From NCBI GenBank assembly GCA_921293015.1, contig OV121081.1, forward strand, positions 30,693,158 through 30,757,157: a stretch of DNA of 64,000 nucleotides, in the 5' to 3' direction. This stretch comes from Phorcus lineatus (lineage: Eukaryota; Mollusca; Gastropoda; Trochida; Trochidae). The position numbers and the translations under genes are program-made. The first letter of the stretch is position 1, and each line of letters opens with the position of its first letter. Below, piece after piece: positions 13,651 through 26,099 of this stretch. Below the pieces are notes generated by a model. That model was not told where the DNA came from, did not search any database, and saw nothing but the letters and a program-made list of their open reading frames with translations.

Positions 13651-14100
13651 TGAAGATCGTTGTTCCTAACTAAACCCAGCTATTTTCTGGGTAACGTTAC
13701 CCTTTGAATGATCAGGACATCACACCACAACTTTTTTTCTTTTCACAGAAAGCAAGCTGTTGCTGAACAGGCTTAAAACCTAATTTTAGGGTACTTACAG
13801 TTTGAATTTGTACTCTGTTTTCCACACACGTAATGACTCTGATCAGACTCTCACTAACACTATCCTTGCAGTTGTCACTTGTCCTGTCTGGTGATGAAGG
13901 AGTCAATATTGTCGTGGAACATTAATCTTGATTAAAATATTGGAGATAGATTCTCTCAGGGTTTGATCTCGTTATCACTGAATGCTTATTCGTGTAACTA
14001 TTGACTCAGAATGATAACGTATTGTAAACACAAAAACCTTAGCGGAAAAACACATGACATCATCTGAAAATAAAGAATCAGACTTAAGTTATCTTATATA
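13650..14100. repeat. Array unit with anchor motif (13.9 kb)
   Basis: The anchor reads 'cctgtctggtgatgaaggag', 'tcaatattgtcgtggaacat', 'taatcttgattaa…atattggagatagattctctc' and '…tcactgaatgc'. The same order of words is found at 17.18, 21.21, 24.03, 26.71 and 38.13 kb and weakly at 1.33 kb. The minus-strand frame 13906-13712 overlaps a scrap of the 22.9 kb repeat family. Confidence 0.6.
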
Positions 14101-15779
14101 AGGAAAAGCATGTTTACCATTGAGTCCTTTTGATGGTTTTATCAGACTTATAATGTCTTAAAAACGAAGGTCACTGTTAAAACATTGTGTAACTACTCAA
14201 TATGAACAGACAACCTACTCACTCCAACCAGCCTTAGTAATAATTTAATTTAAGTTCACTTTGAAACTTATAATTGCGTTTGTGTCTTCCCAAAAAGAAG
14301 AAGAAGAATTGACTTTCAAACTGTATTTATGTATGTTCTATGTTCAATAGATTATCTTTATCTGTAGTGGTTTTTTTATGTAATCATCATTCATTATTTT
14401 TGTTTACTCAGTTATGACCGTTAACATATGTTTTTATTCTGTTATCAAAATATAGTGCAACGGTAAGTTGGTCAAGTACTTAAAAAGCAAATTACCCCTC
14501 ACAAGTCACAGTAGATCTCGTAAAACACTTTCTTCTTCACAGCTCTTTTCTCTTCTTTTCTTACGGAATGTTGTAAATTATGCTTGTAAGATCAGGAAAT
14601 CAATGTGTCAAGAGATAACACCTATTTCATTATGAGAATGGGAAATGATTGATAATTTTCATCCTGCATGAGGCGTAATTTATCAAAGATATCTAGTCAC
14701 TATTTTACAAAAGCGGGTGTCTATATTGTGAAAGGTTTTTATCCATCGACAAATCAAATAAAACTGATTGATCCATCTGTATGGAATTATAGTGATGGTG
14801 TCTGGGATTATAGTAAGCCTGCAGCCAAATACAGATCAATGTTAAAGTCTGGATCACTGATTGACTGATTGATTGATTGAAAGTTGTTGAGTGGTGACCG
14901 TAAATCTGTATATTGGAAAATGGAAGGTAGTCAAAGACTACAGGGTATTAGTGACACACGGGTCAAGAAGACCTATCAGGGCATATTTATTCAAAGGTGT
15001 ACTCATATTTTTATAAAGTAATGTTTTCATAGAAGTTGAGTCTACAGTTGCATAGGGAAAGTTTGTTCACATACCTGCGTGTCCTAGTACAAATATCATA
15101 TAATTCTGGATGTCTTTGAGGCATCATAGCATTACGAAAAACAAACGGATAATGTTGAATTTTCAGTCCAGAAGTGAAGATTCATTGTACTTTAACATAA
15201 TCGTATATCATACCCAACATTTAACCATGGTAGTTTTGGCAGTTCATTTCAGTGACCAGGTCAAAATTCCGAAAACACTCATTTTCATTTTTTTGGCTAA
15301 AAAATCCATCTAAAGTGATCGACATGTTTAAAAACAAGTCATTTTTTCCCATGCAAAACGTCCATTTGTTTGTGTTGATGTTTTTCTCAGAGATTGGAAC
15401 TGTAATATTTTAATCAAAATTTCAGGAAATGGGACTTTCAAAATATGACCCCTCCTGTCTATTTCATCATGCCAAAATTCGAATATTTGCACAAAATACT
15501 AGACGATCCCAAACTAAGTTAAGGAATGGCTATATTAAACATGGACAATAGGTGATTCATTGTCAGTTTTCAGGGACAACGGAAGAGCTTGCCTAGCAAG
15601 TTTGCCTAATCTCAGTTTAAGCTTTTTCTTAGACGGTGATGCTAAAATTCTATTGGAAAGCCGACCCATTTGAAAAATAGAAAGTACCTAAACAAATAAC
15701 TAACAATCGTAAATAAGCAGTCACGTTGTCAGAATACATGCTCGTTGTTTAATCATGTTATTTAAATCGACCATATGGC
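14100..15779. other. Stretch without recognisable gene
   Basis: The 66-codon plus frame 14668-14868 ends in a (GATT)n-like run and has no recognised domain. The remainder is AT-rich with no conserved counterpart noticed elsewhere in the window. Confidence 0.45.
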
Positions 15780-16076
15780 ATGGAAATGACACAGAAACAA
15801 AGTGTGTCGATATTTTTTAGAATTGAAGCTGGTTCAGTGAAGGGGAGGTCAATGAGATTTGTCTTCCAAAATCTGATCAAATGCTTGCATCTATCAACAT
15901 TATGGTTTCGATCATATAAAATGGAAATGACACAAAATCAAAGTGTGTCAATATGTTTTAGAAATGAAGCTGGTTCAGTGAAGGGGAGGTCAATGAGATT
16001 TGTCTTCCAAAATCTGATCAAATGCTTGCATTTATCAAAATTATGGTTTTTCTATTTATGTTTAGGGAATAAGTAA
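15780..16076 (+). repeat. Two-unit 141-bp tandem repeat spanning an open frame
   Basis: 15780-15920 and 15921-16060 are near-identical direct copies starting atggaaatgacaca. The period (141) is a multiple of three, so both copies read in one frame of 98 codons with repeated segments EAGSVKGRSMRFVFQNLIKC. I recognise no protein family and find no splice or promoter context. The open frame may only reflect duplication of a chance 47-codon frame. Confidence 0.6.
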
Positions 16077-16689
16077 AAACAACATTCTAACACTTTATTA
16101 AAATTGCAAATAAAACCAGCGTATTTATCATAAATGTAAAAGTATCTCTGTTTGAATTCGCTGCTATTGTTACCGCCTCGTGTCCCCAATGTCGTACAAT
16201 AACAACCATTTTTGTGGTAACCGATTAACCGACTTTCTGTTAAGACACATTTCAACTCCACTTTTGAAAAGCTCTTTGACATATATAGACTTTCTATAAG
16301 CTGAACCGGAAAACGACAAAAGACATTAGCAGATAAATGTTTTGTGCTTTTATCTTTATCTAAAATGCGTCATCTTCCTTCCTACATTGTGTTTTGAAAT
16401 GTTGAATACATTTTTGCTAGGTAATTAACTGAAATATTATTTTAACATTTTAATTCCTTCATTCTATTTCTACATAACGCAACCGTCTGTTCTTCAAAAG
16501 TCACTATGACTGTTCAATATCAGTTTTAGGATGTCTCAACAATAGCTCAAGAATGCATTTTTGCATATGAGTAGTTCTTTTCCATTTAAGGCCTTGTTTT
16601 CCCATCCACCAGTCAATCACTCGGTCACTTTGAAACTAGAATTGAAAAAATAGTGTTGTGATCCTTTTTTTCATTTATTCATCCAACGT

Positions 16690-16815
16690 TTTATTTATCT
16701 ATGCATTTATCTATTTACCTATTTATGTATTCATTTCATAATTTATTTATTCATCTATGTATTCATTCATTTCTTACAATAATCTGTTCATTCATTCATT
16801 CATTTATTCATTTGT
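16690..16815. repeat. Degenerate (ATTT/ATTC)n microsatellite
   Basis: Tetranucleotide-like run of 'tttatttatctatgcattta', 'ttcatttatt' and 'cattcattcattcatt' units with substitutions. It ends near 16810. No coding potential. Confidence 0.7.
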
Positions 16816-17049
16816 GGTACAAGGCTTTTGAATGTGATCAATAAGATATGATCATGAACCTCTCAGCATACTTCTGCAACAAAAAAGATGAAACTCCGGA
16901 CAAACTATCGTTAAACTGATAGTTCCAAACAAGTATCAAATCGTTTGCGTGAAAAATCAAATCTTTCTGTTTCAACGAATTCATGTTCATGATGTGATGA
17001 CATTCGGAGGGGTCTACGCATATACCCACAGCTGGATTTCTTGTCATTT

Positions 17050-18480
17050 AAAATGCGTGAGTTAAATGACAACACATCCAATTTCAATGTATTGACAGCT
17101 AGAATATGTTCTCCGGACATTAATGGTAACGTTACCAGACTCACAGAGCTGCTGTAGGTGCACAAGTCCCATGTAGTCCTGTCTGGTGCCAATTGAATCA
17201 ATATTATAGTGGAAACATTCATCTTGATTAACATATTGGAGACAGGTTCTCTCTTGTTTAAGTTATCCGACAGGGAATAAGAGTATCATGTTTGCACTGG
17301 TAACTAATTACTTTCACTATTGATTGAAAGTGAGAAAAAGACCTCACCACAAGACGACACTGATAACATCACATACATTGTACCGAAAGGAATCATTTGC
17401 AGGTATCATAATGTAAAGGCAAAATTGAAACTAATGTATCAGCTTGTTTTATAGAAACTATGTAAAGCATTAATACATAACATGTAATATGCAGCGTCTC
17501 TATTATATTTATGTGCCCTAGAATTGAAGAAAAGAATAATAAAGAAACGAGTGTCACATCTCAGACAGTTTGTTAGTTTGTGCATGTATGACATCATTAA
17601 GTTACTTAAAATTTATAGAGGTACATTTGACATAAACTAAAGATTAAAAGAGTTAACATATACTTTAATATAGCTACAATATATGTCAGCTATACGCTTA
17701 AATGTAATTCTACCAGCATGTACATTATTTCATTCTTTGCAAAAAAATTTTTATTATGTGCCTGAGGCCTTGTTACTGAATAATTATACACTTCAACTTA
17801 CAAAGTGTGTGCTTTCGAAATCAATGAGGCAAATATGTAGTGGTAACATGGGCTTAGGTCAGACTTTTCATACTAAAACGCATATATCTTCGATTTATCT
17901 CTGAGAACAAGGATTCTACTGAATCGCATTGCATCCTTGCCCATGCTCCAACACGCTAAAATGGTCACTGATTATTTCTCCTGGCTTGTGTTCTTTCCCG
18001 TGGATTTCATTTGAGCACCAGACAGCCTGAAACTAGACTTTCAAATAATTCAATCAATTCTAACTTTGAAATAGGTAATTGCATTTTTTGTTAAACCTAA
18101 TGTTTCAAAAGACATATCTTTTCAACTTAAATGTTTGTTGTAGTTGAAGTGCGACTAACAAAAAACAAAAAATGTGTCTTTACTGCATTACTCTCTCTTA
18201 TTGCAATTCAAAAGAGATTTTTATTTTTCGTCACTGAATAACGACCAAATGTACCTTATATGAACATATATGGATTGTAAGACTCACGTTTGGAGTCTGT
18301 TTTCAGATGACCCACATTCCATTATGTGATTGGGAAAGGATTTATCTAGTTCTATACCTGATACATATATATTGATGGTGGTTGTATACAAGAGTTCACA
18401 AAGCCGCTAATGGTCGTAATTGATTATAACAATCCTCGAAAGGTTACATTTAAATTACACATCTAAATAATATTTTCATA
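17050..18480. repeat. Array unit with anchor motif (17.2 kb)
   Basis: Anchor 'cctgtctggtgccaattgaa…tcaatatt…ggaaacattcatcttgatta…ggagacaggttctctcttg'. Downstream segments 17907-18140 align with 21780-21985 plus 22779-22800, across the LINE insertion. 'cattccattatgtgat' (18312) aligns with 23632 and 26253. The overlapping minus-strand frames share no recognised family. Confidence 0.62.
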
Positions 18481-19254
18481 TCAATTTAAAAACATCTAAA
18501 TAGTGTTGCACACTTGTGTTTCATTCATGATTTTCAATTTTGAACACATCTAAATTACGATACAAAGATATGGCAATTGACAAGATACGGAGATAATATT
18601 TTCAATAAATTTAAATTCAACACTTCATTTTCATTATGGTTCATTACAAAGTATTGCAAAGACAAGTTATGTATTGTATTCATATCATGTTCCAATTTCC
18701 TATTTAATATTTGTCATATTTTCAAACGATGTCCTCTAAGAAGTGTAGAAATCTCTTTATGAAATTGGCGCTCCAAGGTACAACGGAAAATCATATAACA
18801 AACTTCAGGCCTCAAGCTGATATTTTTCAAATCCCTTAAATGTGGCGCTCTAGAATATATTACTTTTGAAACCTGACTCTACTAAATTAACTTCTAAAAT
18901 TGTTTTCGATTTTTATAATCGGGTGGCATATTTACCATTATTAGCAGATTCAGAATGGTTACACTCTTTATGTGAGCTTTTGTGATTCACAGAATCGTAA
19001 CAGTTTGGATGCTATATCAAACGTCAGTAAAATCGACCTATGATGTGTTCGTCTCAAACAATTCTTATATGATAGTGACAGATGCAGTAGTTGTCTTGTG
19101 TTATCTAAAATCAGACTGGGCAGTCACTAAGGAAAGTTGTAGTCAAATATGTCAATTGAAAGTAATCCAATCTAGTAAGTAAATAATGTACTTCAATTGA
19201 TTAATCAGAGTAAACGTAATAAATATATGCTTTTCAGATAGTTAGTATGCATCG

Positions 19255-19377
19255 TTGGCAAAAAATCTGTGGATTTTTACGAGTCAGATCGAATGTAAGA
19301 TTCGAACCGACACCCTACGGCAACAGCGTAAGCACTGACCCAAACAACGCGTAACCAACTCGCCAACCACGTCACCA
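19255..19377 (-). mobile_element. tRNA-derived SINE head
   Basis: On the minus strand an A-box-like tggcgagttgg (19365-19355) and a B-box-like ggttcgaatc (19308-19299) are about 50 bases apart, close to a tRNA internal promoter. The sequence between and around them does not fold as a mature tRNA and no acceptor CCA context is seen. It is therefore best read as the Pol III head of a SINE. The 3' body is not identified. Confidence 0.55.
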
Positions 19378-19379
19378 AT

Positions 19380-21080
19380 AGTATAACTTAATGAAAATTT
19401 ATGGTACCATTATTAACAGTGATTCATCTGACTGTAATTGTCTGGAAGATTGAAGTAAAGTGTGTATATGTTAGACGCTCAACATGGAACCACCTAACAA
19501 ATATTTCTATTCATACTATCATGCCTCGAGCACGAGCTTTACTGATTCTGGATTACTACATGATGAGATATGCTTGAATGTCATCCTGGTCATGCCTTGG
19601 CCTAAGCCTTTCCAGATCCGAAACATATTACCATTACCAAAGTAATGTCACATAAAGCAAGATCTATCCATTCTTTTAAAGGAGTCATCGACTCCCAGGG
19701 ACGTTAACAAATGTCTTTGCTATAACCCATTCTTGTTCTGGTTTTGTGTTCACACCTTTAGTTTAGGTCTTTAGTTGTTTAACACGCTGTTGCTGTAAGC
19801 CATTTCTGTTCCAAGCTGGACTGCTTTGGGATATTACTATATATATACCATAATCATAGGCACAGTCTGATTAAAGTGCTCCGAGGAATAAGTTTCAAAA
19901 TATTGGCTATATCGAGATTTGAACTCGTGCTGTCTAGGGCTTACGAGGACTGATCTGTTGCATTTTAACTCCTCCTCAAGGTATCAAAGTTTGGTAATCC
20001 TATCCCCATATATTTATTAGGGGCAATAGAGTGATCGATAGTTTCCTTTGGGAAATGGTAATGTATTTAATGGATTAAAAAAATATCATTATCATTATTA
20101 TTAGAACATTATAATAACTACTAGAGTTACTAATGTTAGTAATGTTTATGTTTATGTTGGATCTTATCTTTGTTCTCATTTGCATCATCTTTATTTGTGT
20201 ATTGCTTATGGAAATTGTGAATAACGTTTGTTATAACACTATTTTTTGTTCAGAACGAACCAGTTGTAATTTATTAATCGAAAACTCTCATTCTAAACGA
20301 TATAAATGTTACATAAAACTTATATTTTCTCATTTCAAATACGAAGCAATTCAAGAAAAATGAACTGATTGTTGCATTTTGCAATATAAGTAGTTCTTGT
20401 CAAACCATGGCGTCTTTTTCCATCCATCAGTCACTTCGATTATAATAACTGTCGACTTTAGCATACGATTTAAAACTTCATATTTATTCTATGTCATATT
20501 TGATAATGTTGAATAGAATTTCCATCTATCAAAACTGAATGCAGGGCTTCAAAAGGAATACAACAAATCAATTGTCTTTTGGTTTGATCGTGTCAGAATT
20601 TTCATTTCTGTACATAAGCGTTGTAGGGAAATTACGTTATGGCAAAACGTCTTCGTTTACTTTTTGCAATATCAATTCCTCTGTTCTTAAGAGAGCTGAA
20701 CTATTCTGAACATATATATATCTTGGCCAATGAGGAACATGGTCGATAGATTTTATTGTAATGTGTCCCTTACTCAGGACACAGAGGTCATGTACAAAAC
20801 TCATAAATTGAATAAACTCCCTACTTCATGTACACCATTGTTATTGTACATATGCGACATTTTGTCAGTGAGCGAATGGTGATGTGACCTTAACCATGAT
20901 TGTTTATTAGGTTTCTAGGTTTTTTTTAGTTTTAGTGTTGCCAGAATAAATTTGTTGTGTGATCATTCTTCTCCTTGAAATTAATAAACACCAACTGCAA
21001 GAACAATTTTGCAGAAATATTATTGTTCAATCTCCCTTCATCTTAACATCAATTCACAACCTTTCTCCAATCACAAAGAT
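19380..21080. other. Stretch without recognisable gene
   Basis: A second tRNA B-box-like word on the minus strand, gagttcaaatctcg (about 19930-19917), hints at another decayed SINE, but no convincing A box is seen. The hydrophobic frame 20133-20363 looks like translated AT-rich DNA. Confidence 0.4.
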
Positions 21081-21984
21081 ATATCTTGCTGGACAGATTA
21101 AACAGCCAATTTAAGCGTATTGACAATTTGAATAATCACTCTACTCCCCTGGCAAGAGATGGCAGAGCTACCAGACTTTTAGGGTCACTGTACTTTTATA
21201 TGTCACTCGAAGACCTGTCTGGTGACTCCGGGGTCAATATTGTACTGGAAACAATCATATTGATTAATCCTGATTGAGACAGGTTCTCTCTTGATCTAGT
21301 TCACAGACAGACCACTTAAGTATATTTGTTTGCACTGAATAATTTTCCTGGAATTACTGATTCATATTGTGAAAAGGGGCATAAATCAGTGAAAATAATC
21401 CACACACATAAGGTGACATCAAACATAAAGAACTCACTAGTCGAATGTTGCAAATTCAGGGAAACATTGTATCTTAGGTGTCCAGTTTTCCGTTACATCT
21501 TGCAATAATGTATAAAGTTGATCATTGTTAAGCAATTGTTAACGTATAGCTTTGTTCTTGACGTTCTTGAATGTTGTAATCAAAACATTATTTGGTCAAA
21601 GTAGCTTAGACTTAATTGAGTTATCGTATTCTTTGACACCGCTACCATATATGTCAGTTGCGCCAATGATGCCCTACTGCTGCGACTTTAGAATCTTTGG
21701 TCCATTATGTCAATTTCACCTCGACAGTAGGACACCATGAAATAAGCAATTAAGCGTGTATCTTCTTATGTAACTAGATTCCTACTAAACCTATTTGCAT
21801 CCTTTCTTAAGCTCTGACATGATTAAATTGAATTTAATTGTTTTCTACCAGCTAGTGTTCTTTCCTGAGGTGTTCATTCGAACGCCAGACATTCTTTAAA
21901 CAAGATTTACAAATAATTCCATCAATGTTTATTTTGGAACACGTAATTGCATTTTATGTCTTACCAAATCTATGAACAGTAATG
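21080..21984. repeat. Array unit with anchor motif (21.2 kb), split by the LINE
   Basis: Anchor at 21211-21290. 'aacataaagaactcac…attgtatcttagg…aagttgatcattg' (21423-21530) aligns with 24600-24710, and 21766-21984 aligns with 17900-18120. The unit resumes at 22779 (tctttccaagttaaatgtttgttg) after the retrotransposon. Confidence 0.62.
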
Positions 21985-22759
21985 AATGAATGAATGAATG
22001 AATGAATGAATGAATGAATGTCTTTATTTCCTCCGATAAACGAAGATCACATAAATGCAATTACAAAGTCATTGATACAGGCAACAAAATATATACAAGA
22101 CAAAACATATCAAAAACTGTACATTAATGATGATTTCAGTGTAGATAGATACACAGCAAATAGTAATACAATGTTTTTCTTTATTGGTACAGTTATGTCA
22201 GGTATCACATTAGCGCCACTGAATAGAGCTATAATATCATCATCATTATCAATCATTTCAATTTGAACATACAATTCAATATCAGTTGTATCAATAAGAT
22301 TACTGTAAAAAGTGTTTCTTTGGTTCATAAAGTGCTCGCAGTGAAGAATAACATGACAATCATAATCAAAGCAGTGTGTTTGACAATGTATACATTCTCG
22401 TGAGGTTTTACCTCGAGAGTTTACCAGTATAACGAGTTGTATTTCAGTTCTATATTCAGGGTTATCATACAATAAATCATACAGACTATGCATGCGTAGC
22501 TGAGGTTGTACTTTAGCATATCTAGCCATATCCTGTCTAGCAGACAAAATTGTCTTCCATTGATTTTCCTCTGAGGATGTAATAGATTTAAGCACAATAT
22601 TGCGCCATGCTAGTTTTGAGGGAAAGTAACCATAATGTACATAATCAATAACGAATCTGTGTAAATCATATTTTCTCGCTGTGCTTAAGAGACAAGCACA
22701 TATACTTCCTGACTTATTAAGTGATTCAATATTGAATGACAAAAATGCACAAAATAAAA
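21985..22759 (-). mobile_element. 5'-truncated LINE with (CATT)n tail and 19-bp target-site duplication
   Basis: The 19-mer aaatctatgaacagtaatg occurs at 21966-21984 and again at 22760-22778, directly flanking the element. On the minus strand the 3' end reads …gaaataaaga followed by about nine CATT units. The other end breaks abruptly inside an open reading frame. Truncation at the 5' end, a short-repeat tail and a long direct target duplication together mean target-primed reverse transcription. Outside the element, the sequence on the two sides rejoins an array unit also present at 17.9-18.15 kb. Confidence 0.85.
22110..22757 (-). CDS. C-terminal part of a LINE ORF2 (reverse-transcriptase polyprotein tail)
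   Basis: The frame is open from the truncation point to a stop at 22110, about 215 residues. It includes a Cys/His-rich segment CIHCQTHCFDYDCHVILHCE followed by HF and an Arg, the spacing typical of the zinc-knuckle-like tail at the end of many LINE ORF2 proteins. No reverse-transcriptase or endonuclease motifs remain because the copy is 5' truncated. Absence of stops indicates a fairly recent insertion. I cannot assign the clade. Confidence 0.65.
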   Translation of the reverse strand, partial: LFCAFLSFNIESLNKSGSICACLLSTARKYDLHRFVIDYVHYGYFPSKLAWRNIVLKSITSSEENQWKTILSARQDMARYAKVQPQLRMHSLYDLLYDNPEYRTEIQLVILVNSRGKTSRECIHCQTHCFDYDCHVILHCEHFMNQRNTFYSNLIDTTDIELYVQIEMIDNDDDIIALFSGANVIPDITVPIKKNIVLLFAVYLSTLKSSLMYSF

Positions 22760-22849
22760 AAATCTATGAACAGTAATGTCTTTCCAAGTTAAATGTTTGT
22801 TGAAGTTTGTATTATCAATTACTAAGACTGCAGTACATTTTAGCTCAAA

Positions 22850-23230
22850 AGTGACCAAAGGGGCCACAGGCTTAAAACCTATTTTCATCTTCTTCAGTGC
22901 AAATAGGCCCAGAAAGCTGATGAAACACTGGGTATAGACTCCTTTGCCAAGGGGGATAATTAATTGTATTTTCGATACGATATGGCCCCTCTTAAGGACC
23001 ACAGGGATAACTTCCTAAAATCATATTTTCTCTTTCATCTCCAATTTAGTGACGACCCTGCATTCCCTGTTAAAGGCCTCTGTGGGCCATTGCCTATTTT
23101 CATCTTCCTCTCTAGAACAGAAAGCTAAAGAATGCTTTGTTTGTCTTTACAGACTCCTTGGCTTTAGGGAATTATAAATGTTTTATGTTGTGGGCCCTAA
23201 GAATGGCCTCATGGATCTTCCGCTTCCTGA
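22850..23230 (-). repeat. Interspersed repeat, minus orientation, same family as 62.0-62.9 kb
   Basis: On the minus strand: 'aaaggagtctataccc', 'agctttctgggcc', 'gaagaagatgaaaataggtt', 'aagcctgtggcccc'. A second monomer (about 23.07-23.22 kb) carries 'ccaaggagtctgtaaagac' and 'gaagatgaaaataggc'. The roughly 190-base periodicity and shared motifs identify the family. The open frame on the minus strand (22685-23002) is part of this repeat, not a gene. Confidence 0.55.
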
Positions 23231-23429
23231 AATATGAGGCATGTTGATCTATCGAGCCAGTAGCTCTTTTTTGCATCTCATTGCACTTAGGGATTTTTAT
23301 GTTAAATTACCTATGACGACAATTTATTTTTATTTTGTACATGAAACCAATGCAAACATTTAATCCTAGTAATTCTAATAAATGAATTCTTAAAGTAGTT
23401 CTAGTCGGGATTTGTTTGTGACCTTCATA

Positions 23430-24720
23430 GCACATGTCTTTCCTTCTAATGGATATGCAGGTATCCTCCCTTTTTAAGGCATGAACTTAGAATGGACACT
23501 AATGTATATTGACAATGACTTTTCTTGCAGCTATTCCTGTGATATGAGTTCTACCAAGGGACTGTTATTATAAATTCTGCTGGCAATGTCAAGAAATCAT
23601 ATGTCCCTTAGGAGCTAACATGCCGACACATACTCCATTATGATACTAGGAAAGACTTGAAATAATTCTCCTTTACAGAAACTGCAGAACTGCTGTCGTC
23701 ATTGGCGTGAAAATATCTGGGGTCATGTTCAAATCATTGCGGTTCAAACCGCCGTCGACTGATTGATTTTGCTCTTTGCAAATCTCTTTTGAACAGACAA
23801 AGTGACCTTGATCATTTTAAATTGGTAAAGAATTTAACGTCATCAGCATACAATGAGATTTGAATACAATGTTTGTAATAGCGAATTGAAGAGTCAGTTA
23901 AATACCTCTGTTCAAATATTACTCCTTGTCTAAGATCAACTCTTACATGCCATTGACAGTTGGACACGTCGGTCTGACACCTGATTGTAGACTCTTGTCT
24001 ATCTGGACCTCTGTTGTGAAATATGTCAGAGTAATTCAGTCTGGAGCCGTGGGGTGAATTTTTAAGTTAACTTACCACGTGGCAAATTCTTTCTCGTTCT
24101 AATTATCAGGAAGATCACTGAAGATCATATGCTTGCGCTGAATGCTAATTTCTGTGAATATGAACTCACAATGATCGGAAATACATCATACACATGAGTC
24201 AGAAAGACATATAACACAAAGATAAAGAATACCCCAGGCACTATGAATCGGCTATAAAGAAGTGTCAAAGAAGCATCTTTTGCCACATCCGACAGTGATG
24301 ACTTTGTCACAGATTTTCACTAACAAATCCACAGTCAGACACCATACACAAAGTGCACTGAATACTAATTCTTTGATTACCGAAATGTAATTTTAGTTCA
24401 ATAAAGATTTTTCATATATGACATTTAACTAAGATAAAACACGTTGATTTAAAAACTTTAATATTACAAGCATTTAGTGTACATCAGCAGTGTTTTTAGG
24501 ATTCTAGTTTTTCGGACTAATTGTCTTGAAGACTGGAGTTAGTTGTGTATACGTTGGACATGGCTAGCGTATTACTCAGACAAATAACAAGGACAAATAA
24601 CATCAAGAACTCATCAGCAAAATGATTCAAATTCAAATAAATATTGTATCTTAGGCACTCAGACTTCCTTTAAATCCAATGGTAATGATTTATACAAGTT
24701 GATCATTGTCAATGTGTTCA
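23430..24720. repeat. Array unit with anchor motif (24.0 kb)
   Basis: 23630-24310 aligns with 26250-26990 and 37850-38420. Examples: 'ctccattatga', 'gaagagtcagttaaatacct', 'ctaagatcaactctt', 'gccattgacag', 'atgcttgcRctgaatgctaa' and 'gataaagaatacMcc'. The segment 24585-24720 repeats 21420-21535. No gene recognised. Confidence 0.62.
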
Positions 24721-25009
24721 TCATGTCAGCAGCTACGTGTAATATACTCACGGGCAAGAGAAACGCTATCACTTTAAATATGAAATTACGAAAAAAATCA
24801 AACTCAGATTCACACCCAATCGCATGAAAACAAATGGCCCAAATACAATAATGATTGTTTGATATTGAACAGTGGTATCAAACGCATGCTTTTCCCAAAT
24901 TTTGTCAAATTATGGTTTTCACATTTTTCATGCAAAGCAAAATAGCCCCATGCCCGACGAGTATAAAACTAATGTCAGATACCCACTTTGTAAAGAGAAC
25001 ACTTGAAAA

Positions 25010-25321
25010 ATTACGGGATTGACTTTACAACAACATGCGCGAGCAATCGAGATGATTGAGATGGGAGCCACCCACACCCATGTTGCAAGAACGCTTGACT
25101 GTCACCGTAAAACTGTCACAAGACTAATGCAGAGTTATCGTCATTCGGGACAGACCTCAGACAGACCAAGATCAGGCCTACCGAGAGTCACAACCCACCA
25201 GGACGACCAATATCTGCTCACGTTACACCTCAGAAACAGCAATAAATATTGGCCTACGACCATCTTAACACTAAGAGAGCTTCAAAAACATAGACCCAAC
25301 TTCCCAAAGAGAAACAACTGA
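25010..25321 (+). pseudogene. Tc1-like transposase, N-terminal fragment
   Basis: The frame reads TLQQHARAIEMIEMGATHTH, then VARTLDC, GQTSDRPRSGLPRVTT and LTLHLRN. This matches the DNA-binding half of the transposase at 2475 but clearly differs from it (a separate subfamily). The normal ATG region is degraded. The frame ends with a stop at 25319, well before any catalytic Asp, and no catalytic half follows. It is a truncated relic lying between two array units. Confidence 0.75.
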
Positions 25322-25477
25322 AGGGTAAAGTATAAGATCAATATATATATAAAGTTTCAAATGGCGAATTAGAGATGATCATATGGGGGAAAATACAATA
25401 AATTAATCATTTGTCTTGCGTCTGCTCATATTAGGTAAATATAAAGATTTTTTTCTATACTCTAACATAGCTACAAG

Positions 25478-26005
25478 AAGAAACAAGTGAGCATAGCTCA
25501 CACACCCTCGCAACCCGTCTGATTTCCAGCCATGCAATAACTGCTGATGATATTGGTGATGTGAACGTTACATTTACATGCTTAATAATATTCCAAGTTA
25601 TATGAGTTTCTATAGATATTTATCACAATCATAAAGTAGTGACTGATAGTGTGTGAAAGTGAGGATTACAGTCTTGTGCATGTTACCTGTACTGCTACTA
25701 GGAAGCATGAAACTCATGACTAGAGAAGGAGAAAAAAATGAACAAATACTCAAAAACATCTAGTCTGAATTAATATGATTCTGGATAACCTGATTTACTA
25801 AAAGTTACTATAATAGTTTAAGATTAAATTTTTCCCTATTGGAGCAACAGATCTGTTAATTTGCGCAATCAATGGCCATAAGTCTGTGCAAAGTTTGGTT
25901 GATCTAGACAGAACGGGTTTTGATTAAATTGACCGGACGAAAGGACGGACGGAAGGACAGACGGGTGGACGGAATGACCGCTATATAACCCCAACCCCCG
26001 AGAAG
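25478..26005. repeat. Interspersed repeat with GACGGA-rich end
   Basis: It starts around 'gaaacaagtgagcatagctcacacaccc', which contains a near-palindrome GTGAGCATAGCTCAC. It ends with a GGACGGACGGAAGGACAGAC-type run (25934-25970) and 'ataaccccaacccccgag'. I recall elements of this general look in mollusc genomes, from general knowledge only. It separates two array units. Confidence 0.45.
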
Positions 26006-26099
26006 ATTTGATTAGTCTTATTGACAAAGTAGATATTGTGTGTTCATTTGTAAAGGGTATGTTTAATATTGTCTTCTTCATGGCAAAATTATTGCCTTT

